Shown: positions 1 to 13,316, numbered from the stretch's first letter. The stretch: 64,000 bases of DNA from Domibacillus indicus (GCF_023715895.1 NZ_JAMBOO010000004.1:1-64000), one strand, 5' to 3'. A program made the numbers and translations. Notes: generated from the letters alone by a model not told the origin.

Positions 1-1146
<1,146 letters not shown>

Positions 1147-1294
1147 TGTTTGACTTGCTCATTTGTTCCCACTAAAACACGGGGTGTTTTTAATGGGAGA
1201 TAAAAATTTAAAACGTTGACGTTTTTATTGATTTTGTTCAGTTTTCAATGTTCAATTTGCTTTGTTTTTGCCGTCACCATCTGGCGACTTAAAT

Positions 1295-1323
1295 AATATA
1301 TCATGTATAAAAACAAAGAGCAA
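1295..1323 (-). promoter_or_regulatory. rrn operon promoter
   Basis: On the minus strand a -35 element TTGCTC (1318-1323) and a -10 element TATATT (1295-1300) are separated by 17 bases. It lies about 150 bases upstream of the 16S 5' end, and the leader between them contains TTGAAAACTGAACAAA, a sequence typical of Bacillus rRNA leaders. Only one promoter is obvious, although many rrn operons have two. This is a pattern match, not a mapped start. Confidence 0.6.
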
Positions 1324-1333
1324 GCTTTTTTAT

Positions 1334-1366
1334 AAAAAAACAGCCTTTTTTTCATGGCTGTTTTTT
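1334..1366 (-). terminator. terminator after the HD-GYP gene
   Basis: The inverted repeat CAGCC...GGCTG (1341-1360) is followed on the minus strand by a run of seven T. It sits directly after the stop of the HD-GYP gene and before the rrn promoter, so it separates the two transcription units. Confidence 0.75.
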
Positions 1367-2430
1367 TAATCTCTTGTTTCAATGTATAAATCTCTTCTTT
1401 GAACCAAATCAATAATGTCTTCATTCGGAAGTTGAATCATCGGTCTTGTTTTATTCCCAGGCGGCACAAAAATGACTTTGCCCTTGCTGCCATCTGATAA
1501 CGTCACCTGCATATCTTGTGAAACCTCGGCTGTCAGCGAAAACAATACTTCTGTAATCGACAGATCAAACTGGCCAAACAAATCCTGCTGGATAATTTCA
1601 ACTGCTTTAAATACAGACTGCCTGCCTTTAAATAATCGATCTGTTGTTAAAGCATGAAAGGTATCAGACAGTCCTACTATTTGTGAAAGTATATGCACTG
1701 ATTTTCCTTTCGTACCTGCCGGATAACCAGATCCGTCCATCCGCTCGTGATGCTGATAAACAGCCAGCTTTGCTTCCGGTTTGAGAAGTTTTAAGTCTTT
1801 CACCATTTTGTAGCTGACCACTGGATGATTTTGAATCTCTTTGTATTCACCCTCTGTCAGGGCCGTTTTTTTTGTTAATAAGGAGGTTGTTATTTTTGAC
1901 ATCCCGCAGTCAGCTAAAAACCCGGCTAATGCTGCCTGAACAATCAATCCTCTATCGTAATGGAGTTTTTGGGCAATCAGTCCACTCAGCAGGCTGACGG
2001 CCAATGTATGGTGATAAAGATACTCGTCTTTTTTAGAGTATGATGAGACTTTTTCGAGTTCCCCCGGATGTTCTAACATGTATTCAAGTATAGGCAGGAT
2101 GATTGTACGTATTCGGGCAATATCTACATTCATCCCTGACTGCCACCGCTGAAATTCTTCTTTTACACTTTTTAATGTCTTAAAATAAAGCTGCTCTATC
2201 CGATCTGCAGCCGGCAGTACACGATTGAATGAATCTGAAGAATGCAGCACCGCCTCTGGCTGCTCTTCCTTTACTAGTACATCAATGGATCTTATAGAAA
2301 AAGCGTGCAAAAAACGAATATGCTGATCTGTTAAAATCGTTCCAGCCGCAATGATGGGATTGGCCGTCGCAGCCATGACGGCTTCTTTCACCTGGTATCC
2401 GGGCTTGGTGTCTTCAACTTTTATGTACAT
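1366..2430 (-). CDS. HD-GYP domain protein with a degenerate HD dyad
   Basis: This 354-residue cytoplasmic protein has a C-terminal HD-GYP domain (about residues 120-310), the fold of cyclic-di-GMP phosphodiesterases. The hallmark HHERMDGSGYP (about residues 227-237) is intact. The stretch that normally reads LHDIGK is LADCGMSK here, so the histidine of the HD metal-binding dyad is alanine and the spacing differs. The N-terminal 100 residues have no motif I recognise. A GAGGAGG ribosome site precedes the ATG. An HD-GYP gene between gyrA and the first rrn operon is a known arrangement in some Bacillaceae. Family membership is clear, but enzymatic activity is doubtful. Confidence 0.85.
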   Translation of the reverse strand: MYIKVEDTKPGYQVKEAVMAATANPIIAAGTILTDQHIRFLHAFSIRSIDVLVKEEQPEAVLHSSDSFNRVLPAADRIEQLYFKTLKSVKEEFQRWQSGMNVDIARIRTIILPILEYMLEHPGELEKVSSYSKKDEYLYHHTLAVSLLSGLIAQKLHYDRGLIVQAALAGFLADCGMSKITTSLLTKKTALTEGEYKEIQNHPVVSYKMVKDLKLLKPEAKLAVYQHHERMDGSGYPAGTKGKSVHILSQIVGLSDTFHALTTDRLFKGRQSVFKAVEIIQQDLFGQFDLSITEVLFSLTAEVSQDMQVTLSDGSKGKVIFVPPGNKTRPMIQLPNEDIIDLVQRRDLYIETRD

Positions 2431-2492
2431 TCTCTGCCTCCTCTTGCATCTTTGTACCTAATTATAAGAAAAATCACAGCCAAATGATAGAC

Positions 2493-2524
2493 AAAAAAGC
2501 ACAGGTATTTTGAAATACCTGTGC
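2493..2524 (-). terminator. gyrA terminator
   Basis: The perfect inverted repeat GCACAGGTATTT...AAATACCTGTGC (2499-2524) is followed on the minus strand by six T. It lies immediately after the gyrA stop codon. Confidence 0.85.
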
Positions 2525-2531
2525 CGTGTTT

Positions 2532-5000
2532 TTATTCTTCTATTTCTTCTTCTTCTTCTTCGAGCGGTTCTTCTTCTTTTTCTACTTTTGCTACGGTTGC
2601 CACTGTTTCATTTTCACCAAGGCGGATCAGCTTAACCCCCTGCGTGTTTCGGCCAGTAATGGAAATGCTGGCAATATCCATCCGGATCATGACGCCGCCC
2701 ATGGTCATAAGCATCAGGTCTTCTTCACCTGTAACCGTCTTGACTGCGATGAGTGTCCCGTTCTTGCCGGTAATATTCAGCGTTTTAAGCCCTTTTCCGC
2801 CACGTGTTTGAATGCGGTATTCAGATTCAGGCGTTAATTTGCCGTATCCATTTTCGGTAACAATTAAAATATAATCATTTTCTTCTACGAGTTCCATTCC
2901 AACCGCGTAATCTCCATCAGATAAGGTAATGCCTTTTACCCCTGTTGATGTGCGTCCCATGGAACGGACATTGTCTTCCGGGAAACGGATCAGCATGCCA
3001 TCGCGTGTTCCCATTACAATATGTTTTTCACCATTTGTAAGCCGCACGGAAATGAGCTCGTCTTCCTCCCGGATATTCAAGGCGATCAAGCCGTTTGTCC
3101 GAATATTCGCGTAATCCATTAATGGTGTCCGCTTTACAATTCCCTGCTTCGTTGCAAAGAACAGGAACGAATCCTCTGTGAATTCTTCGACAAACAGCAT
3201 CGAATTCACCCACTCATCCTGCTCGACACCAAGCAGATTCACAAGCGGAATTCCTTTTGCCGTCCGGCTGAATTCTGGAATCTGATAGCCTTTTAATCGA
3301 TACACTTTCCCTTTGTTTGTAAAGAACAGAATCGTATCATGGGTTGAGGTTGTCAGAAGCTGCTCAACAAAATCATTTTCATTTGTTCCCATACCTTGAA
3401 TACCGCGGCCTCCGCGGCGCTGGCTCCGGTAAGTCGAGATTGGCTGACGTTTAATATATCCTTTATGGGTTAATGTAATAATAACTTTTTCAACCGGAAT
3501 TAAATCTTCATCCAGCAAATCACCAGGCGCTCCATCAGTAATTTCTGTCCGGCGTTTGTCGGCGTACCGGTCTTTAATTTCAGTCAGCTCTTCACGGATA
3601 ATTTGAAGAATTTTTTCCTCGTCCGCTAAAATCGCTCTTAATTCTTTAATCACTGCAAGAAGGTTTTGATATTCTTCTTCGATTTTTTCACGCTCAAGGC
3701 CGGTCAAGCGCTGCAAACGCATATCTAAGATGGCTTGAGCTTGTTTCTCAGATAAACCAAACTGCTCCATCAAGCCTTCGCGGGCAGCCTCTGTTGTCTG
3801 CGAGCCGCGAATCAATGCGATAATGCGATCTATGTGATCTAAAGCAATACGAAGACCCTCTAAAATGTGTGCGCGTGCTTCGGCTTTATTTAATTCAAAT
3901 TGCGTACGCCGGCGGATAATCTCCTGCTGATGCGCTAAGTAATGCTTTAAGCACTCTTTTAAGCTGAGTACTTTTGGATGGCCGTCTACAAGCGCCAGCA
4001 TGTTAATACCGAAGCTTGTCTGCATGGCTGTGTATTTATATAAATTATTTAATACAACGCTCGCATTGGCATCACGGCGAATTTCCATTACAATTCGCAT
4101 ACCCTCACGATCTGATTCATCGCGAAGATCGGTAATGCCGTCGATTTTCTTTTCACGGACAAGCTCCGCAATACGTTCAATGAGCTTTGCTTTGTTTACT
4201 TGGTACGGGATTTCTGTCACGATAATCGTTTCTTTACCGTTTGCTTTTTCTTCAATTTCCGTACGGGCACGCAAAATAATCGAACCGCGGCCTGTTTCAT
4301 AGGCACGGCGGATGCCGCTGCGGCCCATTAAAATACCTGCTGTTGGAAAATCAGGTCCTTGAATAAATTCCATTAAGTCCAGAACAGACATATCCGGGTT
4401 TTTGCTGACAGCAAGCAGCGCATCAATGACTTCTCCAAGGTGGTGAGGCGGAATGTTGGTTGCCATACCGACCGCAATACCGGAAGCACCGTTTACAAGC
4501 AGGTTCGGAAAACGGGCCGGTAACACAACGGGCTCACGCTCAGAACCATCGTAGTTGTCTTTGTAATCAATGGTGTCTTTGTTTAAATCACGTGTGATCT
4601 CCATGGCAATTTTGGACATGCGGGCTTCTGTATACCGCATCGCCGCAGCCGCATCGCCGTCAACTGAACCGAAGTTTCCATGTCCATCAACCAGCATGTG
4701 GCGGTAATTAAAGTCCTGCGCCATCCGTACCATCGTTTCGTATACAGCTGAATCCCCGTGCGGGTGATATTTACCGATAACGTCACCGACGATCCGGGCA
4801 GACTTCTTATACGCTTTATCGGCTGTCATGCCGAGATCATTCATCGCATACAAAATACGGCGGTGCACCGGCTTTAAGCCATCGCGCACGTCCGGAAGCG
4901 CCCGGGATACGATAACGCTCATCGCATAATCAAGAAACGATGAACGCATTTCCTGGCTTATATTAATCTCTTTTACGTTCGAGTGTGGCGTATCAGCCAT
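2532..5000 (-). CDS. gyrA: DNA gyrase subunit A
   Basis: This is the breakage-reunion subunit of the A2B2 type II topoisomerase that introduces negative supercoils using ATP; it pairs with the adjacent gyrB product. The start is placed at the ATG at 5000 (822 residues, [15 protein letters not shown]), preceded by AAAAGGAGG; a longer reading frame upstream lacks support. The active-site tyrosine is Y123 (MRYTEA). The quinolone region reads [10 protein letters not shown] with Ser84 and Glu88, the susceptible-type residues. The C-terminal beta-pinwheel domain carries the GyrA box QRRGGRG. The protein ends in a strongly acidic tail made almost entirely of glutamate, as in many Firmicutes. Confidence 0.98.
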   Translation of the reverse strand: MADTPHSNVKEINISQEMRSSFLDYAMSVIVSRALPDVRDGLKPVHRRILYAMNDLGMTADKAYKKSARIVGDVIGKYHPHGDSAVYETMVRMAQDFNYRHMLVDGHGNFGSVDGDAAAAMRYTEARMSKIAMEITRDLNKDTIDYKDNYDGSEREPVVLPARFPNLLVNGASGIAVGMATNIPPHHLGEVIDALLAVSKNPDMSVLDLMEFIQGPDFPTAGILMGRSGIRRAYETGRGSIILRARTEIEEKANGKETIIVTEIPYQVNKAKLIERIAELVREKKIDGITDLRDESDREGMRIVMEIRRDANASVVLNNLYKYTAMQTSFGINMLALVDGHPKVLSLKECLKHYLAHQQEIIRRRTQFELNKAEARAHILEGLRIALDHIDRIIALIRGSQTTEAAREGLMEQFGLSEKQAQAILDMRLQRLTGLEREKIEEEYQNLLAVIKELRAILADEEKILQIIREELTEIKDRYADKRRTEITDGAPGDLLDEDLIPVEKVIITLTHKGYIKRQPISTYRSQRRGGRGIQGMGTNENDFVEQLLTTSTHDTILFFTNKGKVYRLKGYQIPEFSRTAKGIPLVNLLGVEQDEWVNSMLFVEEFTEDSFLFFATKQGIVKRTPLMDYANIRTNGLIALNIREEDELISVRLTNGEKHIVMGTRDGMLIRFPEDNVRSMGRTSTGVKGITLSDGDYAVGMELVEENDYILIVTENGYGKLTPESEYRIQTRGGKGLKTLNITGKNGTLIAVKTVTGEEDLMLMTMGGVMIRMDIASISITGRNTQGVKLIRLGENETVATVAKVEKEEEPLEEEEEEIEE

Positions 5001-5136
5001 GAAAAAGCCTCCTTTTAAGAAAAGTACAAGGCGCCCATTTATCGGTGACAAGCATGGGATAAGCCTGTCCTTGCCGCCCATATTCAATGAGCTTTCAGCC
5101 GATTGGCGCCTGGAACTTAGGTGTTATTAAAAAGCG

Positions 5137-5166
5137 GGAGCGCCCGCGGCTTACGGGCGCTTTTTA
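5137..5166. terminator. GC-rich hairpin between gyrB and gyrA
   Basis: The arms AGCGCCCG and CGGGCGCT (about 5140-5162) form a very stable hairpin 7 bases after the gyrB stop. A run of five T follows it on the plus strand; on the minus strand CCCGC intervenes before the T run. It may attenuate rather than fully stop transcription from gyrB into gyrA. Function is inferred from structure only. Confidence 0.5.
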
Positions 5167-5169
5167 AAC

Positions 5170-7101
<1,932 letters not shown>

Positions 7102-7127
7102 TCACCTTCTCTTTCGGTAAAATAATC

Positions 7128-8246
7128 TTACTTTATTTTGGTTACTGCCCCAGCGGTAACGCTGTAGGCAGAGGCGGCATTTAACGTGTCATGCTCAATG
7201 CCGTCCGTGTTTGTTGTTGTAACAAACGTTTGCACTTTTCCGTGAATCGTATTCAGCAGATGTGACTGGCGGTAATCGTCAAGCTCAGATAGCACATCAT
7301 CCAGCAGCAAAATCGGGTATTCACCAATTTCCGATTGAATCAGCTCAATTTCAGCAAGCTTTACAGCAAGCGCCGTTGTCCGCTGCTGCCCTTGCGATCC
7401 AAACGTTTGAATATTTTTTCCGTTCACATAAAAAAGGAGATCGTCGCGATGCGGACCGGTTAATGTCACACCCCGGTCTACTTCTCTCGTCCGGCTTCTC
7501 TGGAAAAGATCCAGCAAAGCCGACCTTATTTGCTCGTCACTCTGCTCCTCTTTTATCCCAGCGGCCGGCTCATATATAATGGCCAGCTCTTCAACTCCTC
7601 TTGAAATACCGGCATGAAGCGGACCAGCCCATTTTTGAAGCAGATGAATAAACTCAAAGCGCTTTTTTGTTACTTTTACCGCCAGCTCAACAAGCTGTTC
7701 AGTTAAAACCTCAAGCATCGTCAAGTCAGATGCTTTTTTCGTCTGCAGCTGTTTTAAATAATGATTCCGCTGCTGCAGCACTTTATGATAAAGGCTTAAG
7801 TCATGCAGATACACAGGCGATACTTGACCGATTTCCATGTCAATAAACCGCCTTCTTACCTGCGGACTGCCTTTTACTAATGTTAAATCTTCCGGGGCAA
7901 ACATCACGACATTCATGTTGCCGATGTACTGGCTGAGACGCGTCTGCTCCAAGTGGTTAACCCTGGCTTTTTTGCCTTTTTTGGAGATCAGAAGCTCAAT
8001 CGGGAGCGATTGGTGCTTTTTCTGCACTCTTCCCTTTATTTTAGCATACTCCGCTTCCCAGCGAATTAAATCTTTATCATTCGAAGTCCGGTGCGATTTA
8101 GCCATAGCCAGCACGTAAATGGATTCGATGATATTGGTTTTCCCTTGGGCATTTTCGCCAATGATGACATTTACAGTATTATCAAATTCAACGAGGAGTG
8201 ATTCATAATTTCGGTAATTCTCTAAAGCCAGTTGTTCAATGTGCAT
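7128..8246 (-). CDS. recF: DNA replication and repair protein RecF
   Basis: RecF (372 residues) is an SMC-like ATPase that loads RecA at single-strand gaps together with RecO and RecR. The Walker A motif GENAQGKTN lies near residues 31-39. The ABC-type signature GSQGQQRT is near residue 288, and the Walker B stretch [12 protein letters not shown] follows. The gene starts 23 bases after the yaaA stop with an AAAGGTG ribosome site, so yaaA-recF-gyrB probably share a transcript with dnaA-dnaN. Confidence 0.97.
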   Translation of the reverse strand: MHIEQLALENYRNYESLLVEFDNTVNVIIGENAQGKTNIIESIYVLAMAKSHRTSNDKDLIRWEAEYAKIKGRVQKKHQSLPIELLISKKGKKARVNHLEQTRLSQYIGNMNVVMFAPEDLTLVKGSPQVRRRFIDMEIGQVSPVYLHDLSLYHKVLQQRNHYLKQLQTKKASDLTMLEVLTEQLVELAVKVTKKRFEFIHLLQKWAGPLHAGISRGVEELAIIYEPAAGIKEEQSDEQIRSALLDLFQRSRTREVDRGVTLTGPHRDDLLFYVNGKNIQTFGSQGQQRTTALAVKLAEIELIQSEIGEYPILLLDDVLSELDDYRQSHLLNTIHGKVQTFVTTTNTDGIEHDTLNAASAYSVTAGAVTKIK

Positions 8247-8269
8247 GCAAAAACACCTTTCGACGGCCC

Positions 8270-8506
8270 TTAATCACTTTCTTCCTCTGTTCCAAATCCT
8301 ACTTCATATACGCCATCTCCAGGAATCTCCACTTCATCCCCTTCATACAGCTTTCTTCCTCTTCGGTCATCAAGCTCTCCGTTAACGTATACTTCGTGTT
8401 CACTTAGATACCATTTTGCCTGGCCGCCAGTTTGAATAATGCCAGCCAGTTTCAGAAATTGGCCAAGGGTGATAAATTCCTCGTTTTCAGCTTTTTTTGT
8501 CATCAT
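8270..8506 (-). CDS. yaaA: S4-domain RNA-binding protein YaaA (RlbA)
   Basis: This small protein (78 residues) contains one S4 RNA-binding domain: [20 protein letters not shown]...[22 protein letters not shown]. It is the conserved gene between dnaN and recF in Bacillus, where it is linked to ribosome large-subunit assembly. Two consecutive ATG codons (8506 and 8503) could both serve as start behind a GGAGG site. Family identity is secure, and the role is taken from the B. subtilis orthologue. Confidence 0.93.
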   Translation of the reverse strand: MMTKKAENEEFITLGQFLKLAGIIQTGGQAKWYLSEHEVYVNGELDDRRGRKLYEGDEVEIPGDGVYEVGFGTEEESD

Positions 8507-8555
8507 AATGTGGTTTCCTCCGTAAACATCTTAGTACTTTATTTTAACATAAATA

Positions 8556-8585
8556 CAAAAAAAGCGGCGCAAATATGCCCCGCTT
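8556..8585 (-). terminator. dnaN terminator or attenuator
   Basis: The minus strand reads AAGCGGGGCATATTTGCGCCGC followed by about eight T. It lies between the dnaN stop and yaaA, so it may partly uncouple dnaA-dnaN from yaaA-recF-gyr. Confidence 0.7.
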
Positions 8586-8599
8586 TTCCGGAGTTTGAA

Positions 8600-9736
8600 T
8601 TAATACGTTCGCACCGGCAGGATCAACTGAAGTGTTGAATCATCATGAAGCGGACGAATCACAAATGGACGCATTGCGCCTGTAAATTGAATTTCAATTT
8701 CATTCCCCTCAATTGCTTTGAGTGCATCCATCATATATTTTGCGCTGAATGAGATTTTCAATTCCTCTCCTTCAGACGACAAGCTGTTTACTTGCTCGGT
8801 TACTTTTCCGATCTCTGGTGAGTTCGATGAAATCTCAACCGTCCCGCCGTCCTCGCTGCTCATTTTCACGACGTTGTTCCGCCCTTCCCGCGCTAAGAGA
8901 GAAGCACGGTCTACCGCTTGCAGATATTCTTTTGTATTTAAATCAATTTTTGTTTTGTATTCATCAGGAATCAAGCGGGTTGTGTCAGGATAGTTGCCGT
9001 CAAGCAGCCGCGAGAAAAACAAAACATGCTTTGAACGGAACAATACTTGGTTTTCTGTCATGACGATTTCAACCGGCTCATTTGTGTCATCTAAAATTTT
9101 GCTTAATTCCGTCAAGCTTTTTCCAGGAATCACGACGTTGTATTCTCCTGATGGAAGCCCTTCTGCCGCTGTTTTACGAAGAGCCAGACGATGGCTGTCC
9201 GTAGCGGTGCAAATAAGCGTGCCATTTTCAATTTTCCAGTTTACACCCGTTAAAATTGGACGCGTTTCTGAAGTAGATACAGCAAATACCGTTTGCCGGA
9301 TCAATGTTTTAACAAGATCAGCCGGCAGCTTAAAAACATTCTCGTCATCGATTTGCGGCAAATGCGGATATTCATCTGCGTCCTGGCCGTTCAAGCTGAA
9401 TTCCGCGTGCCCTGAACGAATGATCGTTTGAAAAGAAGCAGATGTTTCAAATTCGATCGTCGAAGCCGGCAGCTTGCGGACAATCTCATTGAAAAAACGG
9501 GCATTTAAAACCACGCCCCCTGTTTGCTCGATCGAAGCAATGGATACATCCCCTTCTTCACTTGGAATAAACGATTCAATGGAAATATCGGAGTCGCTTC
9601 CCGTTAAGGTGATCCCCTCATCTGACGCATGAATTTTAATACCGGTCAAAATGGGAATAGTTGTTCTTGAGCTTACTGCCTTTAAAACATCTTGTACGCC
9701 AGCAGCAAGCCGGTCTTTTTGTATCGAAAATTTCAT
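8600..9736 (-). CDS. dnaN: DNA polymerase III beta subunit (sliding clamp)
   Basis: This is the ring-shaped processivity clamp (378 residues from the ATG at 9736, starting MKFSIQKDRL) made of three repeated clamp folds. The C-terminal ending MRPFVIRP...LQLILPVRTY is typical of DnaN. A longer reading frame to 9856 runs through the origin sequence and has no ribosome site, whereas the chosen ATG is preceded by a GGAGGGATCCCC-like site. It lies downstream of dnaA, with the DNA-unwinding element of oriC in the gap between them. Confidence 0.98.
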   Translation of the reverse strand: MKFSIQKDRLAAGVQDVLKAVSSRTTIPILTGIKIHASDEGITLTGSDSDISIESFIPSEEGDVSIASIEQTGGVVLNARFFNEIVRKLPASTIEFETSASFQTIIRSGHAEFSLNGQDADEYPHLPQIDDENVFKLPADLVKTLIRQTVFAVSTSETRPILTGVNWKIENGTLICTATDSHRLALRKTAAEGLPSGEYNVVIPGKSLTELSKILDDTNEPVEIVMTENQVLFRSKHVLFFSRLLDGNYPDTTRLIPDEYKTKIDLNTKEYLQAVDRASLLAREGRNNVVKMSSEDGGTVEISSNSPEIGKVTEQVNSLSSEGEELKISFSAKYMMDALKAIEGNEIEIQFTGAMRPFVIRPLHDDSTLQLILPVRTY

Positions 9737-9805
9737 GGGGATCCCTCCGAAATTATTTTGATATAGCAATTCACGTAACTGTGAATTTAGTATTTTTATA
9801 TTAAA

Positions 9806-9848
9806 AAAATAATAGACGTAGTAGTAGGCGCTGTTGATTTGTGGATAA
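9806..9848 (-). other. oriC unwinding element: DnaA box, GC patch, DnaA-trios
   Basis: On the minus strand a perfect DnaA box TTATCCACA (9840-9848) is followed by the weaker box-like AATCAACAG (9831-9839), then CGCC (9827-9830). Next come consecutive triplets TAC TAC TAC GTC TAT TAT TTT (9806-9826) running into A/T-rich DNA. This is the basal unwinding layout described for B. subtilis oriC, where DnaA spreads from the box onto trios of one strand. A further near-match box CTATCCACA is at 9875-9883. Confidence 0.88.
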
Positions 9849-9927
9849 GTATGCAAAAACGAAGAAATAACAGCCTATCCACATGTGGACAGACTGTTGA
9901 TGAGCGCCCTTTTTTATTCACAATTTA

Positions 9928-11283
9928 TTAAGCTTTTAAAATGGTGATAATTTCATTTATTTTTTGAGCGGCAGCAGGATCTGTTTCCATGAGCTTTGAA
10001 ATTTTCTCATGGGCATGAATAACGGTCGTGTGATCACGTCCTCCAAACTCCTCGCCAATTTTAGGCAGTGAAAAATCCGTTAATTCGCGTGACAAATACA
10101 TGGCTACCTGTCTTGGAAAAGCAACCGATTTTGTCCGCTTCCTGGCTGTAAAATCCTCCAGGCGGATGCCGTACTGCTCCCCGACTACCCGCTGAATATC
10201 CGGAATGGTCACGGATTTCGGACGAGCCCCCGGAATAATATCTTTTAAAGCATCTGCTGCTACTGTCGCGTTCACTTCTTTGTTGATTAAAGAAGAGTAA
10301 GCAACGACCCGGATCAATGCGCCTTCAAGCTCACGAATATTCGTATCAATTTGATTGGCGATATACAGCATCACTTCATTTGGCACATCAAGGTTTTCAG
10401 CGCGGGCTTTTTTGCGCAAAATGGCAATCCGCGTTTCAAGGTCCGGCGGTGTAATGTCTGTAATAAGCCCCCACTCGAACCGGGAACGAAGTCGATCTTC
10501 AAGAGTCGGGATTTCTTTTGGCGGCCGGTCGCTGGAAATGATAATCTGCTTGCTTTCTTCATGCAGCGTATTAAATGTGTGGAAAAATTCTTCCTGTGTT
10601 TGTTCTTTTCCGGCTAAGAACTGAATATCATCAATAAGCAGGACGTCCACATTGCGGTATTTATTACGGAACTCCACCGCTTTATTGTCTCGAATGGAAT
10701 TAATGAATTCGTTCGTAAACTTCTCCGAGGACAGATACACCACTTTAGCGTCGGGATTATGCTCAAGTACGTAATGCCCGATTGCATGCATTAAGTGTGT
10801 TTTGCCCAATCCTACTCCCCCGTAAATAAACAGTGGATTATACGCTTTGGCCGGTGCTTCTGCTACTGCAAGAGAAGCTGCATGGGCAAACCGGTTGCCG
10901 GATCCGATGACAAACGTGTCGAATGTATATTTTGGATTCAGCATACTTTGGATGGTTGATTCCCCGCTTGGCTTTGGCGGTGGAGCCGGCTGTTCAGCCC
11001 GATGCGAAGGCGGTACATATGATTCCATGTCGTGAACATCTGGCGAAATAAAGTAAACATCAAGCTTTTCGCCTGTTAATTCATCAATAATTTCGGACGT
11101 TAAATGCGTATAATGCCCCTCAAGCCAATCACGATTAAAAAAGTTAGGTGCCGCTATTACAATAGCGTCTCCGTGAAGTGAATGCGCTTTGGTTGACTTC
11201 ACCCACGTTTCGTAGCTTGGCTTGCTAATTCGAGCCTGGATACGCTCCAGCACTTTATTCCATAAATCATCGATGTTCTCCAT
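9928..11283 (-). CDS. dnaA: chromosomal replication initiator DnaA
   Basis: AAA+ initiator (451 residues from the ATG at 11283). Order: domain I (1-85) for helicase and regulator contacts; a proline-rich linker (about 95-108); the AAA+ core with Walker [10 protein letters not shown] (155-163), Walker B LLIDDIQF and sensor motifs; and C-terminal domain IV with the DnaA signature [11 protein letters not shown], which binds TTATCCACA boxes. The longer frame to 11337 is rejected because GGAGGGGCC sits just before the chosen ATG. The 13-base palindrome ACTGACTGTCAGT (11296-11308) overlaps the leader. Boxes on both sides suggest the usual autoregulation. Confidence 0.98.
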   Translation of the reverse strand: MENIDDLWNKVLERIQARISKPSYETWVKSTKAHSLHGDAIVIAAPNFFNRDWLEGHYTHLTSEIIDELTGEKLDVYFISPDVHDMESYVPPSHRAEQPAPPPKPSGESTIQSMLNPKYTFDTFVIGSGNRFAHAASLAVAEAPAKAYNPLFIYGGVGLGKTHLMHAIGHYVLEHNPDAKVVYLSSEKFTNEFINSIRDNKAVEFRNKYRNVDVLLIDDIQFLAGKEQTQEEFFHTFNTLHEESKQIIISSDRPPKEIPTLEDRLRSRFEWGLITDITPPDLETRIAILRKKARAENLDVPNEVMLYIANQIDTNIRELEGALIRVVAYSSLINKEVNATVAADALKDIIPGARPKSVTIPDIQRVVGEQYGIRLEDFTARKRTKSVAFPRQVAMYLSRELTDFSLPKIGEEFGGRDHTTVIHAHEKISKLMETDPAAAQKINEIITILKA

Positions 11284-11425
11284 TGGCCCCTCCTTACTGA
11301 CTGTCAGTGCAGTTTGTTTAATGTTTGTACAACCCATTTAGTTGAGAATTCATAATTATGCATGACAATGTTTGTGAGTAAATATATAATAAGATAAAAC
11401 TAGTTTTTCGACAAAATCTACAGGT

Positions 11426-11685
11426 TGTGGATAAAAATAAAAACACCCTGTTTATTGTTTTTCCACATATTATCCACAGCTGTGGATAGATAATATGTCG
11501 AATTTAGTTATCCAGAGTGAAAACAAAATAATAATAGCAGAAAAAATGAGACTCTGCAATCACTTCAATGAATTATCCACAGGCTTTTTCTGCTTGTGAA
11601 AATGTTTGTCCACAGGGTGAGGACTTGTGAAAGAACCATCGAAGAAGTTGTGGATAATCGAAAATGCCGTCGATTGCTGTCCACA
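11426..11685. other. oriC upstream DnaA-box array
   Basis: Perfect 9-mers (TTATCCACA or its complement) lie at 11426-11434, 11470-11478, 11573-11581 and 11649-11657. One-mismatch copies lie at 11481-11489, 11508-11516 and 11606-11614, and a two-mismatch copy at 11677-11685. The boxes at 11470 and 11481 face each other across two bases. This 586-base gap between dnaA and rpmH holds no supported gene except the rpmH leader. It corresponds to the incA/incB part of the Bacillus origin. Confidence 0.93.
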
Positions 11686-11785
11686 GATGGAAAATGGGGC
11701 AAGATATGATGCTTTTTGTATAACCTGCATTCCTCATCAAAAAGACAGTAAAATAATTTGGATCTTTGAGGCTTTTAAAAGGTGG

Positions 11786-11814
11786 TTGACAGGATGGACT
11801 CTGGTCCTTATAAT
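11786..11814 (+). promoter_or_regulatory. rpmH promoter
   Basis: A textbook sigma-A promoter: TTGACA (11786-11791), 17-base spacer, TATAAT (11809-11814). It is 56 bases upstream of the rpmH start and fires away from dnaA. Confidence 0.9.
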
Positions 11815-11869
11815 TAACAAAGACTGTTTTGAAAATATGAATTCGAAAACCTCAGGGAGGTGTTTTAAT

Positions 11870-12004
11870 ATGAAAAGAACGTACCAGCCTAACAAACGTA
11901 AAAGAAGCAAAGTTCATGGTTTCCGTGCACGCATGAGTTCTAAAAACGGCCGCCGTGTTTTAGCAAGCCGCCGTGCTAAAGGCAGAAAAGTACTATCTGC
12001 ATAA
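11870..12004 (+). CDS. rpmH: 50S ribosomal protein L34
   Basis: The 44-residue, very basic protein [18 protein letters not shown]... is an unmistakable L34 of standard length. The ATG at 11870 follows AGGGAGGTG. An in-frame extension reaches back to 11627, but it crosses DnaA boxes and the rpmH promoter and is not coding. Position next to oriC, diverging from dnaA and followed by rnpA, is universal in Bacillus. Confidence 0.98.
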   Translation: MKRTYQPNKRKRSKVHGFRARMSSKNGRRVLASRRAKGRKVLSA

Positions 12005-12034
12005 GACCACTGACCATTTCAGTGGTCTTTTTTT
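12004..12034 (+). terminator. rpmH terminator
   Basis: The stem AGACCACTGA...TCAGTGGTCT is followed by seven T. It starts at the rpmH stop codon and probably lets L34 be made in large excess over RnpA. Confidence 0.9.
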
Positions 12035-12128
12035 AGGATTGCTAGAAATGGTCCGCAAAGGCGGCGTGGCAGAAAGCTGTCAAGTCCGCCTTTGTTCTAT
12101 ATGAATGAAAAGCCGGCAGGTGGCATAA

Positions 12129-12473
12129 ATGAAAAAATCATTCCGCATCAAAAAAAACAATGATTTTCAAACGGTCTTCAGCAAAGGGAAGTCGTTCGCA
12201 AATCGCCAGTTTGTTGTATATATGTATAAAAAAGAGCAGAATGTTCCGTTCCGGATCGGCTTGTCTGTCAGCAAAAAGCTGGGCAATGCTGTGATGCGCA
12301 ACCGCATTAAGCGCTGCATCAGACAGAGCTTTACGGAATTAAAAGAAGAAATTCAGCCTGGCTGGGATTTTATTATCATTGCCCGTAAGCCGGCAGTGGA
12401 CATGTCCTGCGCAGAAATAAAAACAAGCTTAATACATGTACTGAAACTGGCGCGAGCGCTTCAGCGAAAATAA
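12129..12473 (+). CDS. rnpA: ribonuclease P protein component
   Basis: Small basic protein (114 residues) that assists the catalytic RNA of RNase P in 5' tRNA maturation. The family signature is clear: FxxVF..GKS near residues 14-24, [21 protein letters not shown] with the RNR box at about residues 58-60, and [10 protein letters not shown]. The ATG is preceded by GGCAGGTGG. It lies between rpmH and yidC as expected. Confidence 0.97.
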   Translation: MKKSFRIKKNNDFQTVFSKGKSFANRQFVVYMYKKEQNVPFRIGLSVSKKLGNAVMRNRIKRCIRQSFTELKEEIQPGWDFIIIARKPAVDMSCAEIKTSLIHVLKLARALQRK

Positions 12474-12521
12474 TCCAAATGAATAAGCAGGAATTCAGCC
12501 AATGACAGGGGGAGCAACCGC

Positions 12522-13268
12522 TTGAAGAAAAGAACGCTTTCATTCTTGATCGTGGCTCTTTTTTCCGTCCTGCTGGCAGGATGTACGGAAGTAAATCAAG
12601 AAATTACAGCAGAAAGTGAAGGATTCTGGAATGAATACGTCATTTATCCGCTCTCACAATTTATTACCGCTACATCTGACCTCGTAGGCGGCTACGGTCT
12701 TGGTATTATCGTTGTTACGATCATTATTCGGATCATTATTTTGCCGCTTATGATTAAGCAGACAAAAAGTGCTAAAGCGATGCAGGAGATTCAGCCTGAA
12801 ATTAAGAAAATTCAAGAAAAATACAAATCAAAAGATGCGCAGACACAGCAAAAGCTACAGCAGGAAACGATGGCGCTGTTCCAGAAGCATGGGGTAAACC
12901 CGCTGGCTGGATGTTTCCCAATTTTAGTGCAAATGCCGATCATCATTGGGCTTTATCAAGCCATTATGCGGACGGGCGAAATTAAAAACCACACTTTTTT
13001 ATGGTTCGATCTAGGCTCGCCGGATATTATTTTATCTGTTTTAGCTGGTGTTTTTACTTTTTTCCAGCAAAAATTAATGATGGCAGGACCTGCAAGTGAT
13101 AATCCGCAAATGAAAATGATGCTGTACTTAATGCCGATCATGATCATCGTGTTTGGGATTACGCTGCCGTCGGCACTTGCTTTGTATTGGGTAGTCGGCA
13201 GTATTTTTATGATTATTCAAACGTTAATTATTGGCAGGAACAAGCCGGTTCAGGATGCTGGCCTTTAA
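12522..13268 (+). CDS. yidC: membrane protein insertase YidC1 (SpoIIIJ type)
   Basis: YidC/Oxa1 insertase of 248 residues starting at TTG. It has a lipoprotein signal with lipobox LLAGC (Cys21), a first membrane helix near residues 58-80, a charged cytoplasmic loop, the [12 protein letters not shown] helix (about 146-160), and three further C-terminal helices. The lipobox and position after rnpA identify the SpoIIIJ/YidC1 member. It acts in the cytoplasmic membrane with SecYEG or alone. The jag (khpB) gene that normally follows is missing; a terminator comes directly after. Confidence 0.95.
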   Translation: MKKRTLSFLIVALFSVLLAGCTEVNQEITAESEGFWNEYVIYPLSQFITATSDLVGGYGLGIIVVTIIIRIIILPLMIKQTKSAKAMQEIQPEIKKIQEKYKSKDAQTQQKLQQETMALFQKHGVNPLAGCFPILVQMPIIIGLYQAIMRTGEIKNHTFLWFDLGSPDIILSVLAGVFTFFQQKLMMAGPASDNPQMKMMLYLMPIMIIVFGITLPSALALYWVVGSIFMIIQTLIIGRNKPVQDAGL

Positions 13269-13284
13269 TAATGAGTAGAAGAAA

Positions 13285-13316
13285 AGACATTGCGATGTTA
13301 GCAATGTCTTTTTTTT
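13285..13316 (+). terminator. yidC terminator
   Basis: The perfect stem AGACATTGC (13285-13293) and GCAATGTCT (13301-13309) is followed by seven T. It occupies the place where jag would begin in B. subtilis. Confidence 0.9.

Noticed and set aside
2532-5000. Quinolone-resistance change in gyrA
   Set aside because: The key positions are Ser84 and Glu88, the susceptible-type residues.
11627-11869. N-terminal extension of rpmH
   Set aside because: It passes through oriC DnaA boxes and the rpmH promoter, and L34 has a fixed length of about 44 residues.
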